Shown: in pieces, positions 24,614 to 40,017 of the stretch
Layout: each line of letters starts with the position of its first letter
Position numbering within the stretch: position 1 is the stretch's first letter
DNA from: Callipepla californica brunnescens
Taxonomy: Eukaryota; Chordata; Aves; Galliformes; Odontophoridae
NCBI GenBank assembly: GCA_023055505.1
Contig: JALIRH010000002.1
Location: 55,982,733-56,046,732, forward strand
Length of the DNA: 64,000 bases
Direction of reading: 5' to 3'
The notes under the pieces: generated by a model
Told to the model about the DNA's origin: nothing
Seen by the model: only the letters and a program-made list of their open reading frames with translations
Databases searched by the model: none
Program-made: the position numbers and the translations under genes

Positions 24614-25849
24614 TTTAGCTTATGTAAGGATATCAGAATGTATTGACTCATGTTTCCTTTTTCCATGTAAAACAACTTCAAATGATTTCTACTTCGATTT
24701 TCTTAGTCATTATGCCTTTTTTTCCTCTGAGTGCACAGAAATTAAAGTAATAAAGATATTAGCAGATTTGTCTCAGTGTTCATAAGGTGAAATTGTTGGT
24801 CTTATTGTATGATGAACGTTGCAAAAAATCTGGAATGAACTCTGTTAATATTGCGCTTACGGTGACTGGCAATGAAGAAATGTACATCCATAAATCAATA
24901 GAGACTAACCTCTGATTTATTCATTTATTGGGTCACATGTTCTACATTCACCATAAATGCAAATAAAGGCAACTATAATTAAAATGTCTATTTCCTTCTC
25001 TACTGTGTTGGCATTCATGCCATTGAATACAATCCTTTCATAATACTATATTTTGTCAGTATTCTACAGTTAATATTTCCTTAAAAATACTCCTGTGATA
25101 TCAACTGTATAGTAAACTATAATTCAGAATAAAATATCAGTCATTTCATCCATGAGAGAGAATAAAGCTATAATAAAAAGGAATAAAGTTTAACAATATC
25201 ATAATGTAGCGTGAAGTTTTTATGGACTCCATGTAAATGTTAAAATCTATAAATTTTTTATATTGTGTAGAATAGTAAAAAAAAAATTAAAAAAGGATGG
25301 AGGAGAAAGCCTGCTGATGTTCAATGTTGCCTAGTTTACTGCTGAAATTTGGATTTCTTTTTATAATCTGGAGTGTGGGGAAAAAAATATAAAATTTGTG
25401 TGTGGCTTATTTTAATTATTGAAGGTATTATAAGTAAACTGAATAAGGAAAACTGCAAGTTGCTACTTGGCAGCACAGAGTACTTGTAAATCAAGAAACT
25501 TTTAAGGCTAATCATCTCTTCTTGCCTCCCTTTGTTCACACCTAGTATCTGTGAATGCACTTTGTATTTCTCTGACCATATTTGTTCTCTATTTTGTTTC
25601 CTGCTGAAGGTAAAAGGGCACACAAATATGGAAAAGCAGACAGAACATCACTTCCTCCTTACGACCATTTCCTCCATATTATGTCATCCATTCTGTAACT
25701 TGTGGGATTTGAATCTAGACTACTAGAAAACTGAGGTTTTAATGATTATTTCATTGTACTCATCAATCTTCTGGCACCAGATCAGGCTAGGCATTTGCAA
25801 TTTAAGTAAGACTTTTTTAAACCAGTGTAAATGTATATACATTCCTTTC

Positions 25850-26008
25850 TGAAAAAGGAGATGCTCTGCCTCTGGAGGCATTTGAGGTTGGCTGGGCAGG
25901 AGGTTAGCAGCCCAATGTCACTGTAGGTGTACCGGTTTGTTGCATGGGAGTTGGAGCAGGTGACCTTAAAGGGTTCCTCCCAACTCAAACCTTTCTATGA
26001 TTGTATGA
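25850..26008 (+). mobile_element. CR1 LINE 3' end, diverged
   Basis: GCCTCTGGAGGCATTTGAGG, GGTTCCTCCCAACTCAAACC and the tail TTTCTATGATTGTATG. Confidence 0.75.
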
Positions 26009-26047
26009 AAGAAGGCTGTAGTGAGGTGTGTCATTTTCTTTTCTCAG

Positions 26048-26312
26048 ATGGCAAGTGATGATATGCAAAGGAACAGCCTCAAGTGGTGCCTTGGGTTAGA
26101 TTTGATGTTAGGAAGGATTTCCTCATGGATTCTGTGGCCATGCATTGAACAGGCTGGCTGGGGAATTGGGGTAGTGGTACAGTCCCCATCCCTGGTAGTA
26201 TTCAAGAGCTGTGGATGCAGCACTCATAGAATACTCAGGGAGTAGTTATTAGTTGATGGCTGGACTTGGTAATTTTAAACATCTTTTCCAAACTAAATTA
26301 TTTGATGATGTA
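26048..26312 (+). mobile_element. Second CR1 LINE 3' end, old copy, in tandem with the previous one
   Basis: GGAACAGCCTCAAGTGGTGCC, GATTTGATGTTAGGAAGGAT, ATCCCTGGTAGTATTCAAG and TTTTCCAAACTAAATTATTT without a clear octamer tail. Its divergence suggests an older insertion than its left neighbour. Confidence 0.7.
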
Positions 26313-26749
26313 GGTGCTTCTGTTGACAGATGGTTTGTCAGTGCTGACAGCATTGTGCATTTTACTTGCATAATCAGGATTATTGTAGCATTTCCAGAAA
26401 GATGGAAATTATAAAATGAAGAGCTGGCTGACCACTTGCACTTGTTCCTCAACATTCAGAACCGTTCACTTCACAAGAGATTTTACAAGACTCCTAAAAT
26501 GGCATCTCCACATGATGATCTGCAGGATTTTGAGGGCAACATGCAGCTAAGAAGGAAGGTGCCTTACGGACCAGATTCTGCTTACAGTATTCATCCTAAA
26601 TAATTACACAAGTATCTGTTTCAAGAGGATTAAGGGGGGGAGGAGCACAAATGCAGGAACAAGCAGCAAAGTAACATTCATAAGTGTTTGGACTGAGACC
26701 TGCTGTGCCACCTACTCACATTACAGCAATTTATATTACAGACAAGGAA

Positions 26750-27420
26750 AGAATTTCTTCATTGATTTTATTTTAATGTAAATAAAAACATTATATGGTG
26801 ACCAACATCTCAGTCCTAAGCAACAGGAGCAGGCTCTTCAGTGCAGAGAGATCTTCACTAAATGTGGAAGTTCACAAATGTGTGTCTTACAGGCAAAGCA
26901 CAGAATACAGACTCCAAAATTATACTTCACAGATAAAACTGGACTTCAAAAACTGAAGAAGTTATGCTCAGTCTATTTTTCAACTCAACAATCAACTGTA
27001 TGGATTACGTAGAAGTGTGAATTGTGAATCTAATGACCAACCAATAAAGGTGTGCTTGAAATGAGGTAGATAAAGATACTCCTTGCCTAAAATCCAGTAC
27101 TGTACATTAAAAAAACAAAGCCAACCAGTAAAATCACTGTCATATGATAACACTGCCTTGAGAGAAAACTGCTAAATATGCAATAATACATTTATCCAAG
27201 GCACTGCATAAAAAAACAATCAGTCTAACACGTGAAAATCTGAACCTTCTAACAAGACTGATATTTTCTTCTTTTTTTGTACTAAGTGATCAAAGGCAGC
27301 AACAGAAGTATAACGAGGAAGTTAACAAATCCTGGGTTCCTCATCATAGTCACAATGAACACTGGCCCCTTTTTTAAGTCACAGATAAAAAGCTGCAAAA
27401 TGTAATGAGAAAATGCAATT
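26750..27420 (-). other. ALG2: Probable ALG2 3' untranslated region
   Basis: An AT-rich stretch after the ALG2 stop, free of CR1. A minus-strand AATAAA lies at 26767-26772, about 650 bases past the stop, and is the likely main poly(A) signal. Another AATAAA overlaps the stop codon itself (27420-27425). The boundary is inferred from the signal position only. Confidence 0.45.
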
Positions 27421-29096
27421 TTATTGTGTTAGCCTGTGTATGTATTGATACAGTTGTTCTGAGAATGCTTCTGAGGAAAATTTCTCCATAAATCGGACTC
27501 TCCCAGCTGCTCCCATTGCATCCTTCAAGAGAGGATCTCTCACAATTTTTTCCATGGCCTCAGAGAATTGTGTTGGCAGAGGATCACACAAAAATCCTGT
27601 AACATTATTCAAGACTGATTCTAAAGGACCCCCTGAATTAACTGCTATAACTGGACATCTCATATACATCGCCTCCAGAGGAACAATGCCAAAGTGTTCG
27701 TTGCTTGGTGTGTAAAGCACGCACACACAGTTACTAAGAAGAGAGATTTTCTGCTCATCTGTGAACGATCTCAGGAAAGTGACGTGGTCACTGACGTTAA
27801 GCTTAGTTGCAGTACTCCTTAGTTCTTCATAATGCTCCACATTTTCCAGAACTCGTTTATCATAGCCACCTGCCATAACCAAGTGAACTTCGTTCCACTG
27901 ATGAGAATCAAGCCTTCCTCGAAGCTCATGCAAAGCTTCAAGAGCCAACGCAAGGTTCTTTTTTCTCTCGTACCTATTAATAGATAGAAACAAGAACTTG
28001 GTCTTTTTGGGAATCAAGTCGGCTATGTCCACAGGAACAGCTGTCTCAAAGCTACTGGTGTTGAGTGATGGATAGAGGACATCTGGGCTTATGTGAGACA
28101 AGGATTTAAACGTCTCCTTGAACACACTGGCAGTGAATTTGCTGTTCACAACGATACAGTCTGCCATGCCAGTGGTGTACTCTTCCAGCCAGTCCAGCGG
28201 CATTCTGTAGAGGCGCTTCAGGAAAGATTCTCTCTTAGTCAGGAGCTGATCAGGAAAGTGACAGTAAAACAAAACCTTCTTCCGCGTTCTGGCCAGCCTG
28301 AGTATTGGAATGCAAGCAGACACCTAGCACAAAGCAGGAGAGAAGGGACAAGATGTTTACCATTCACGTTAGCACTGCTAGTGCAAAGGTTGTCACAGAA
28401 TCATTAAGACTGGAAAAGACCTCTAAGATACCACTAGTCACGTCCCTCAGTGCCACGTCCCTATGGTTCTGCAACACCAGCAGGGACGGTGACCCCACCC
28501 CTTCCCTGTGCACCGCCTCACCGCTCTTTCTGAGAAGCGATTTTTTCCTAATATCCAACCTAAACCTCGGAGCTCCCTTCCCAAGCCAAACACCCACTCC
28601 CTCCGTCCCGTAAGACCCCCAGCCTGCGTTCCTCCCCCTCCGGGCGGCAACTCCAACCAAGAGACAGCTTAAAGGCGACGGCTCCCCCCATCCCCACCGG
28701 TCACCCCTGCGGCGTTCCCCCCTTCTCCAATCCCGCCCCAAAGACGGCGGCGGCCCGCACCTGGTCGCACACGAAGGCGTCGACGCGCTGCCCGCTTAGC
28801 AGGAGGACGTAAAGAGCCACGAAGGCCATGCGCAGCGCGGCGCACACCGCGTGCCCGCGGCCGCACAGGCTGCGCGGCAGCCATGCCCCGGCGCAGCGTA
28901 CCGCCAGCCGCCGCGTCTCGGCGAAGCAGCGCTCGGGGTCGTAGTGCGCCGTCCACACCTGCACCCGGCAGCCCCGGGCCTGCAGCGCCAGCGCCGCGTC
29001 CACCACCAGCCGCTCCGCGCCGCCCAGCCCCAGGTCCGGGTGTAGGAACAGCACGGACGGCCCCGCCGCCTCCTCTTCCTCCTCCCGCTCCGCCAT
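27421..29096 (-). CDS. ALG2: Alpha-1,3/1,6-mannosyltransferase ALG2
   Basis: Two coding exons: 29096-28761 (residues 1-112) and 28323-27421 (residues 113-412), joined CAG|GTG at a phase 0 intron with GT-AG ends. The 412 residues compare with about 416 in human ALG2. ALG2 adds the second and third mannoses, alpha-1,3 and alpha-1,6, from GDP-mannose to Man1GlcNAc2-PP-dolichol on the cytosolic face of the ER. Visible GT4 (GT-B fold) features are HPDLGLGGAERL at residues 19-30, a hydrophobic segment near 89-100, the RYERKK donor-site motif at 229-234 and the E-x7-E signature at Glu321/Glu329 (EHFGIVPLE). Residues 3-9 are an acidic Glu-rich run that replaces the mammalian N-terminus. I chose the ATG in ggcgccATGG, although the frame stays open 34 codons upstream. 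It shares a promoter with SEC61B. No breaks were seen. Confidence 0.97.
28324..28760 (-). other. ALG2: ALG2 intron
   Basis: A 437-base intron, GC-rich next to exon 1 and containing a CR1 fragment in the same orientation as the gene. Donor CAG|GTGCGG, acceptor GTGCTAG|GTG. Confidence 0.85.
28391..28575 (-). mobile_element. CR1 LINE 3' end inside the ALG2 intron
   Basis: TGTCACAGAATCATTAAGAC, GGAAAAGACCTCTAAGATAC and a block ending CTAATATCCAACCTAAACCTC, all in reverse orientation. It makes up over 40 percent of the intron. Confidence 0.82.
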
Positions 29097-29475
29097 GGCG
29101 CCGAGCGGTAGCGCGCATGCGCCGCCAATGGGCTCTAAGGCCACGTCAGCCTGCCCCGCTGGGCCGCCTCTCCTCCTCGCCAGCCGGGCTGCCCGCACGC
29201 TGCCGGGAAGCTCGTCCCACGTCTTCTAGGCGCCGACGCCTCAGCCTCGCTGTCTGCGGGGATGGAGAAGCGGTGTGAAGGCGTCTCGTGAGGAAAGAAA
29301 CCCGGCAGCGGGCGGAGAGGAGGGGAAGGAGATAGGCGCAGCGTCAGGCATCGCCGCCGGCAGCTCCGGGGACCTGCGGGGCGCCGGGCGGGGCGCCGCG
29401 GCAGGCAGGGACGTGGCTGTGGGCAGGGAGACGTGTCCGCCGCTTCACTGCTCGGCTGCAGCCCGCGCCGCCGCC
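29097..29475. promoter_or_regulatory. Bidirectional promoter between ALG2 and SEC61B
   Basis: The two start codons point away from each other across only 379 bases, with no TATA box seen. Motifs are an NRF1-type palindrome CGCGCATGCGC (29112-29122), CCAAT (29125-29129), CCACGTCA (29141-29148; the other strand TGACGTGG matches the XBP1/ATF6 UPRE), CCACGT (29217-29222), ACGTGG (29411-29416) and ACGTGT (29431-29436). CCAAT and CCACG are 11 bases apart, close to but not the 9-base spacing of a classical ERSE. Joint control of two ER genes, possibly by ER stress, is inference. Confidence 0.8.
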
Positions 29476-33656
<4,181 letters not shown>

Positions 33657-33895
33657 ACTCAGCTGCCAACTTAAAGCATACATCTTGGACCAAAAATATG
33701 GTGGATCCTGGTTGTTCTTGGAGAGAGACTGGGGGAGCCTCCTGTCACCTACTGAAGTCCTACCGACTTTGGCTGTAATACAGAATGAGCTTCTCAGTTT
33801 CCAATGTGGGCAGGTTTTAAAGTCTGTAATGGGTCATTGCATCTGTACGTTTAGAATACAGTTATTGCAATAAAATTTGTATATGGAAATTGAAA
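33657..33895 (+). other. SEC61B: SEC61B 3' untranslated region with poly(A) signal
   Basis: After the stop there are about 235 bases of noncoding sequence ending in GCAATAAAATTTG. The AATAAA is at 33869-33874, so cleavage is expected near 33885-33900. A 3' end this short is usual for SEC61B. Confidence 0.7.
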
Positions 33896-36800
33896 TAGTC
33901 TTAATGTTTTTCCTCCTGTCCTAACAAATAAGTATTGTACTTGTGGTTTCTGAATATCACTATCTGACTAAATGCCATTTGACAGTTGAAACCAGTTTTT
34001 TATACTGCAAATTGCCATTCATACCAAAAAAATCTTTTAGTGAATGGGGATGGCAAAATAGGGTGCATAAGCATGTGATGCTAACAAATGTGTTGTTAAA
34101 ACAAAGTTGAGGTATGTGAACTTTGTTAATCGTGTTCCATTAACTCCAGGAAAATGGATGGATTTATTTCCTAATTGTAAGTTAAGCCACTCAATATTGA
34201 TTATACTAGAAGTATAAAGTTTGCTTGTCTTTCAAAGTGCACTTAAGGATAGACATAAACAGGTATTCTGATTTAGAAAGAGTAACTGCGTGGATGTTAA
34301 AGACATGTTTCTTCTGTAGGTCTAGGGTCTGCTGAAGAGACTTAAGTTGCAGAATGGGATGGGTGGACTGGGAAAGCAGTGACTGCTTTTTAAATAACAG
34401 GACATGGAAACAGACCTGAGATAGTTAGGTGGCTTTTCATGCCCTGTCTGTTTTTCTTGTGGATGTTGTTTTTAGTTTTCCTTGTGGACGATCAGACAGC
34501 TCTTCCTTTTCTTTCTGAACATAAGCAACTTACTGGTGTGTTTTTTCTCGTTGCTGATATGGTCTTGAGATTCAGATGACTGAATCAAGCCTTTCCTTAC
34601 AGTTGGATGGAATTATTTTAGCCCGCTATTTGTGTTATGATTTCTCTTTCAATATCAGCTCGTGCTACGAAAGCAGTGATCTTGCTTATGCTGCCTGATA
34701 AGTGTTAACTGCTGACAAGTTGTGGAGTCAGCCTCTATTACCCTTTCCCACTGTTCCATGAAGCAATTCTTAAAGTAGTACTAATTCCAAAGAGAAGAAA
34801 TAGTTTGAGGCAACTGCAGTGAAATTTAACATGAGTAGAAGCTGAAAATGCTCTTCTTTAGGGTTCTGTGAACTAGGTAGCTTGTGGAAGGAAACTGTTT
34901 TGTGTTCCTCTAAGCACTTAAGCTTGGTATGTAATGAAGAGCGGAAGAGCTAGGCTTCTTGAATGCATTTGTTTTAGAAAAAGCTTTAATCCTTGCCCTG
35001 GCACCTTCCTGCACAGCTGAAGTTCAGTGCTGCTAGTTGTGGATCTGTGGGAATACGGGCTTCATTAGTTCAGATGTTGCAGAACTTCCTTCTTATTTCT
35101 GCAGTCTGTGCAGAAGCCAGCTGTGCTACACGAAAGCAAACTTTTTTCCTTCAAGCTCCACCATTTACTTGTACTCAGTTACAGGCCAGCCTTTCTTGTA
35201 GTTCACGTGCTATGTGCACACTATCTTCTGCCATTGTGTTGGGATAATTGCTGTGTCTCTGATGAGCAATTGTAACATTTCTGGTTCTTGAAGGGAACAA
35301 AGGGAAAGGCTGATTTTAAGTACAGGTGACATCTTGCAAAGGCTGTCCCCTGCATATGCTGTTGCTTGCAGTAGAAAGGTTTTTTTTTTTTTTTTATTTG
35401 TCACATCAGACTGAATTTAACCTCTAAGGAGGAATTGTTAACTCTTTTAAATGTTTCATCTATCTCCAGCTGTTTCTTAGGATCTCTGAGACTATCATAA
35501 TATACTGTAAGCTGTCATCTGTACTGTTTTGCTATAAGTTATCATGCCTTTACTACAGGCATGTATACATACATATACATGCATGCCTCTTTACAGATAC
35601 GGTTGCTCTATCTGTTTAGAAATGCAGAAGGGTGAGTCTTTGAAAATGTAGCATTTCATATCCTTATTAGACTGTGCTGTGGCAGCAGTGTGAGAAGCAA
35701 ATGGAACAGCTTGTGTTCTTTTCCTCAGCTGTGCTGGCTAGAGATGAGTGGATGCTATATTGGGATCACGTGGTGAGAGCTAAATGATTTTATAAATATA
35801 TTAATGGCTTCCAGGAGGAGTTTTGCAGAAAACTGTATCTTTTTTTTTTCCTCTTGAAAAAATATATACTGCTTTTTCCTTCAAAGTCTAAGTTGTTATA
35901 TTGCCAACACTGATAGCAAGGCTGTGTTGACAACTTTACATTGGCGGTTTATAATTTGTATTATATAGGGCTATATTTTTCAGACTTGGCATTGTTAATA
36001 AAATATTAAGAGCATTAATTATTTTTAGTTTAGAGTCTCCCTTATCAGAAGGGGCTGTCTGCCTTTTACCTTTTTTATTGAGGGAAAGTTGTGCCTTATT
36101 TATGATTTCTGCTTTTGATTTTAGAAGTTGTTGAAAAGAAAGACAGGCAAAGCAAGAGCAGATGTGAAGTAACAGAATATACCTAATTCCTGACTTGTCT
36201 GTGACCTTCTCTTATTAGTACTGTATTCTAGTTGTCTCTTATCCTCTGGAGGCTGCCAATTATGCTCCATAGTACAATTCAGTAGGATAATGCTCTGATG
36301 GAGGAGCATGGCAGGTAGTAGTGAACAGAAGAGACTGATTCTCCTTGTGAGAAATTCACGGGTTCACGGAATCTCTGATCATCCCCTGCTTACTAGGGAT
36401 GGGATGGCCTTGTGTGGAGACGATGGGCATTGCAGCCATGGGTCAGTGTGCCAGCTTCCTTCTGGGAGAAGGGAGAGGAAGTCAAAGGACTTGAAGCACT
36501 TAAGTCAACAGCTAATTAACTTCTTTATGAATTATGTTTTCATGTCCAGCAGAGTTAGTTTTTCAAGTCTCTACTACGTTCTTAATAAGAGGGCATGAAA
36601 TGATAAGGGCAGTTAGCCACAACTTGCAATAAATGGTAGGCTGAAATGAAATAAGCCACATCTTCCCCCTACACAAAGGAAGATAATGCCATCTTCCTCG
36701 CAAATAGCAAAGTTAGCATTCAGGAGGATCTGGTGATATTACATTTGTGGTATTTTCAAAAGGTAGTCCATGAACAAAAATCATTAAATTGAATATTTAA

Positions 36801-37019
36801 AGTACATTCAGAAATAAGATACTTTCTAGAATCAAAACAATTTAAAAAATCTGAAATCTTTAAAAATATTTTGCATTTGGTTAAAATGAAAGCATAGTTG
36901 ATTGCCAAGCGTCAACATTTTCCATGAATTGGAGATTCAAGTTGTAGTCAGCATTTAGCACTAGCTAACTATATAAATAGTTAAAGGAAAATTGGAAATA
37001 CGAGTAGAGGTTGAAAAGT

Positions 37020-37440
37020 GGACTCAGAAGTCCAGCTCCTTGCTTATTGCCAGGCATCGGAGCTTGATCAGGTCCTTGGCCAATTGCATTTTGAAAGATT
37101 CCGAGGATGGAGATCTCAGTTTCCCTGGGTACCTGTTCCTGTGCTTAACCACTCTTGTGGTAACGACTTCTTCTGTCAAATCAGAAGTTTCCTTGTTTGA
37201 CCTTGCAGTGATTGGCTGTCATTCTTCTGGTGTGTTGCTGAGACAAATCTGGCTCCACCTTCTCTGGTAGGTGAGGAAATTAAGTAGGCTGCCCCTTAGC
37301 CTTTGTGCTCCAGTCCACTAACCATCTGTACTCCAGATGGTCCCCTCCTGGACTCTTCAGTTTGTTACTATTTCTTTTGTATTGGGCTCAAAACAATACA
37401 GTATTCCAAACGAGTGTCAAGTAAAGGGGGAAGGAATCTT
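37020..37440 (-). mobile_element. CR1 LINE 3' region, reverse orientation, tail lost
   Basis: AAGATTCCGAGGATGGAGAT, CTCAGTTTCCCTGGGTACCT, and later GGGCTCAAAACAATACAGTA and TTCCAAACGAGTGTCAAGTA match the reverse-complement CR1 order. It is diverged. Confidence 0.7.
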
Positions 37441-37454
37441 TTATATTATTTCCC

Positions 37455-37890
37455 TTGACACCTGTATGGGAACTGTTGAATCATGGCCTGAACCACTGAT
37501 TGATCACCTGAGGTGAGCACTAAGTCAGCTACAGGAGCACAGGTGAAGGCAACTCACCTGTGTGACTGGAAGGAGTGGAGTCTGGCTCCACCTCTCCCAG
37601 ACCCCATTTAAGGGTTGACCACCACTGGGGAAGGATCTCTTTCTGGAGATCGCTCCCTCTGGAGTTTTCTACTGTGAGCCTGGCGCACGGGTGAGCATTT
37701 CATTTATTTTTTATTATCTCTTTCCACTGTGATAATCTTTCTAGTTATGCAATCTGTAAAATACCATCCAAACTACAGTATTATTTAGAACCGTTCATTC
37801 TGTTAACTATACAACACCCTGGCTGCACATCTTATTGTATGGTTAGCCTTATAATTGCAGGAATAGCCTTATAATTGCAGGAATGTACTG
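37455..37890 (+). mobile_element. Possible solo LTR
   Basis: A block beginning TGACACCTGTATGGGAACTG, with paired ATCACCTGAGGTGAGC and CAGGTGAAGGCAACTCACCTG words, a TATA-like CCCATTTAAGGG and then GATCTCTTTCTGGAGATCGC. The promoter-like layout and dispersed-repeat texture fit an avian endogenous retrovirus LTR, but I cannot name the family and see no flanking viral genes or clear target duplication. It ends in a 20-bp tandem duplication. Confidence 0.4.
37844..37883 (+). repeat. Perfect 20-bp tandem duplication
   Basis: The unit TAGCCTTATAATTGCAGGAA occurs twice head to tail without a mismatch, so it is probably a recent slippage or local duplication. Confidence 0.9.
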
Positions 37891-38920
37891 TTGTTTTTTG
37901 TTACACTTTTCCACTGGAATATCCAGATCCTTTTGTGCAGAGTGGCTCTCTGGACAGTCAGTCCATGTCTTGGAGCAGCACCATGCGCTAGTCAAGATGC
38001 AGGACTTTAAACAAGGACATCTGTCTTTACTGAACGTTTCTCCAAATTGCCTCAGATGGCGGTGCTATTTTCCAGCCTCGCTAACACTTGTTACGGGTTG
38101 GTGTCTTCACAAGCTTGCTGAAAATGCATATAATGAGACTAACTGCGTTCCTGCCAGAGAGCATGCAAATTTATCTGCATCACTGAAGGTTCGCGTTAAG
38201 CTTCTGTCCTGTTTTTGTCCATCTTCAAAAACAAAGCAACAAATGCAGACAAAACCAGGCACATACAAGGCTGGCATTTAGAGACTGACTTTTGATGTAA
38301 GAGCACACTTTAGCCCCATGCTGTATTTTACATGGAGTATACAAGGGAAAACTCAGATGTGCTTGAGAGGTCTCCAAGTACCTTCCCAAAATTCACTCGG
38401 CACTGTTCCCAGGCCTTCTGCTTGTTCATTTTTCACTCACCACCTGTGCATTCAGATCTATCTGCTGGCTCATAAAGTTCTTTTTATACGAAGCTCTTGC
38501 TTCCCAGTAGCCTGCACCTTTTCTTTTATTTGTAGGTCTCACACAGCCCATCTCTACAACATGATTGCCAGAGCAACACACAGAAACTCATTTCTGGTAT
38601 GACTTTAGCAATAAGTTTACTTTTCTGGGTTTCCTCTCAGCATTCCCAGCAATCCCTATAGTAGGAAGAAAACTTTTACATACGTGCATCCTTGCCCTTT
38701 ATTCCTTCTTTCTGTGAACTAATTCCCTGAAAGGAAAAAGAAATGTAGGTATGCAACTGTCACCATTCTATGCAGACACTTCTTTGCCTGAAATAAAAGT
38801 TCAAGTCTCCAGGCAGTGCCCTCTAAAATGACTTAAAGGCACTAACTATGAGCTGTTAACTCTGTATCCAAGAACTGGGTCTGGTGGGCTGCTTCTCTTT
38901 CCTTTGTTGCTGCAGACAGA

Positions 38921-38939
38921 TTTTTTTTTTTTTTTTTTT
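38921..38939. repeat. T19 homopolymer
   Basis: Nineteen consecutive T; no adjacent retroposed gene was recognised. Confidence 0.9.
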
Positions 38940-39968
38940 AACCTTTTCCATTTTACTTATGCTTTACTTATGCTTCACCATCCCTCTTGTTTGCTCTCTC
39001 TTGGCACTCTGTAGGAGGCTTGTTTGTTGGGATGAAAATCCTGGTTGCTTCTCTTGGGAGCCTTCACCCATCTTAGTCTCAGTGTTGGGTGGTCATGTCC
39101 TCATTCTCAAGCAAACAAGGTGCTAAAAGCTTTGAGGTAGGACACCATTTGTGTAATTCCAGGTGGACGCTAGAGCTGACTTGCATAGCCAGGTGCCACG
39201 AAGTGACTGAAGAATTGATGTTTTCCAGAGAGATTGGGTCCAGGCACCTGGGTGTGTATGCCCAGTTCATCTTTGCTATGTAGATGTCAAAGCTGAGGCA
39301 GCAGCTAATACTAGTGCCATGAAATCCACTTTCTTTGCTCTCGCAGACATTTCATCATAAAAGCCTTTCCTAAATGGGTGAGTACTACGGACTTCCTATG
39401 TCTTGTCTGAGAAATAACATTGGCATAAGTGCATCTGTCTGCGTGTGTAAAAAGAAATCTTTTATCAGTGAGGTAGGCATGGTCATGCCAGGCTTCATAA
39501 TATCTGTAGTTGATTCACCAGCTTAAGTAAATATGTCTGTACTTCGGGAATATGCTGCTGCTGTGACAGAGTGTACTGCCTTGCCCCTACAATGCATGAG
39601 TGTCACAAAATGAAATGAATTGATATCTTAAAAGACCATCTAATAATTGTGTTGAGAAGTGCTGTGAAACAATTGTACTAATGCTTCAGAGTCTGCTTCC
39701 CCACCATCTGCTGTAAGACAGAGACTCTCAGAATATTGAAAGTTGGGAAAAGAATTGTTTCTGATACTGATAATTCATCAATCAAGTGACTGAGGATCCT
39801 TGCTATTAAAAACTAGCATAAATTCCCATTGCAGCATCCTGTCTTACTGTATCTTAGTGAAGCACCCAGCTGTGAAGGCAGAATGCAGTGATAGAAGGAC
39901 GGCACTGTGCAGGGTCAGGCATTCCAGGCGGAATAAACCTTTGAAAAGTATTCACATACAGATACATT

Positions 39969-40003
<35 letters not shown>

Positions 40004-40017
40004 TATATATATACACA
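39969..40017. repeat. AT/AC compound microsatellite
   Basis: Alternating TA for about 24 bases, then AC repeats, a second TA run and ACAC. Likely polymorphic in length. Confidence 0.9.

Larger units (their letters stand above)
11140..26740. other. Intergenic region between the ISG12-like gene and ALG2
   Basis: About 15.6 kb without a gene that I can support. It contains CR1 copies in both orientations, one unclassified repeat-like block near 13.1-13.6 kb, an odd GC-richer open stretch near 18.2-18.6 kb, a T18 tract at 23491-23508 and a TTTA repeat at 17524-17547. No TGFBR1 exon was recognised. Confidence 0.55.

Noticed and set aside
28669..29118. Long Gly/Ala/Arg-rich open frames in the CpG island
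   Set aside because: These are shadows of ALG2 exon 1 in other frames; high GC removes stop codons.
29097..29198. In-frame N-terminal extension of ALG2 to an upstream ATG
   Set aside because: The extension runs through the NRF1 and CCAAT motifs and has no counterpart in human ALG2. The downstream ATG has the better context.
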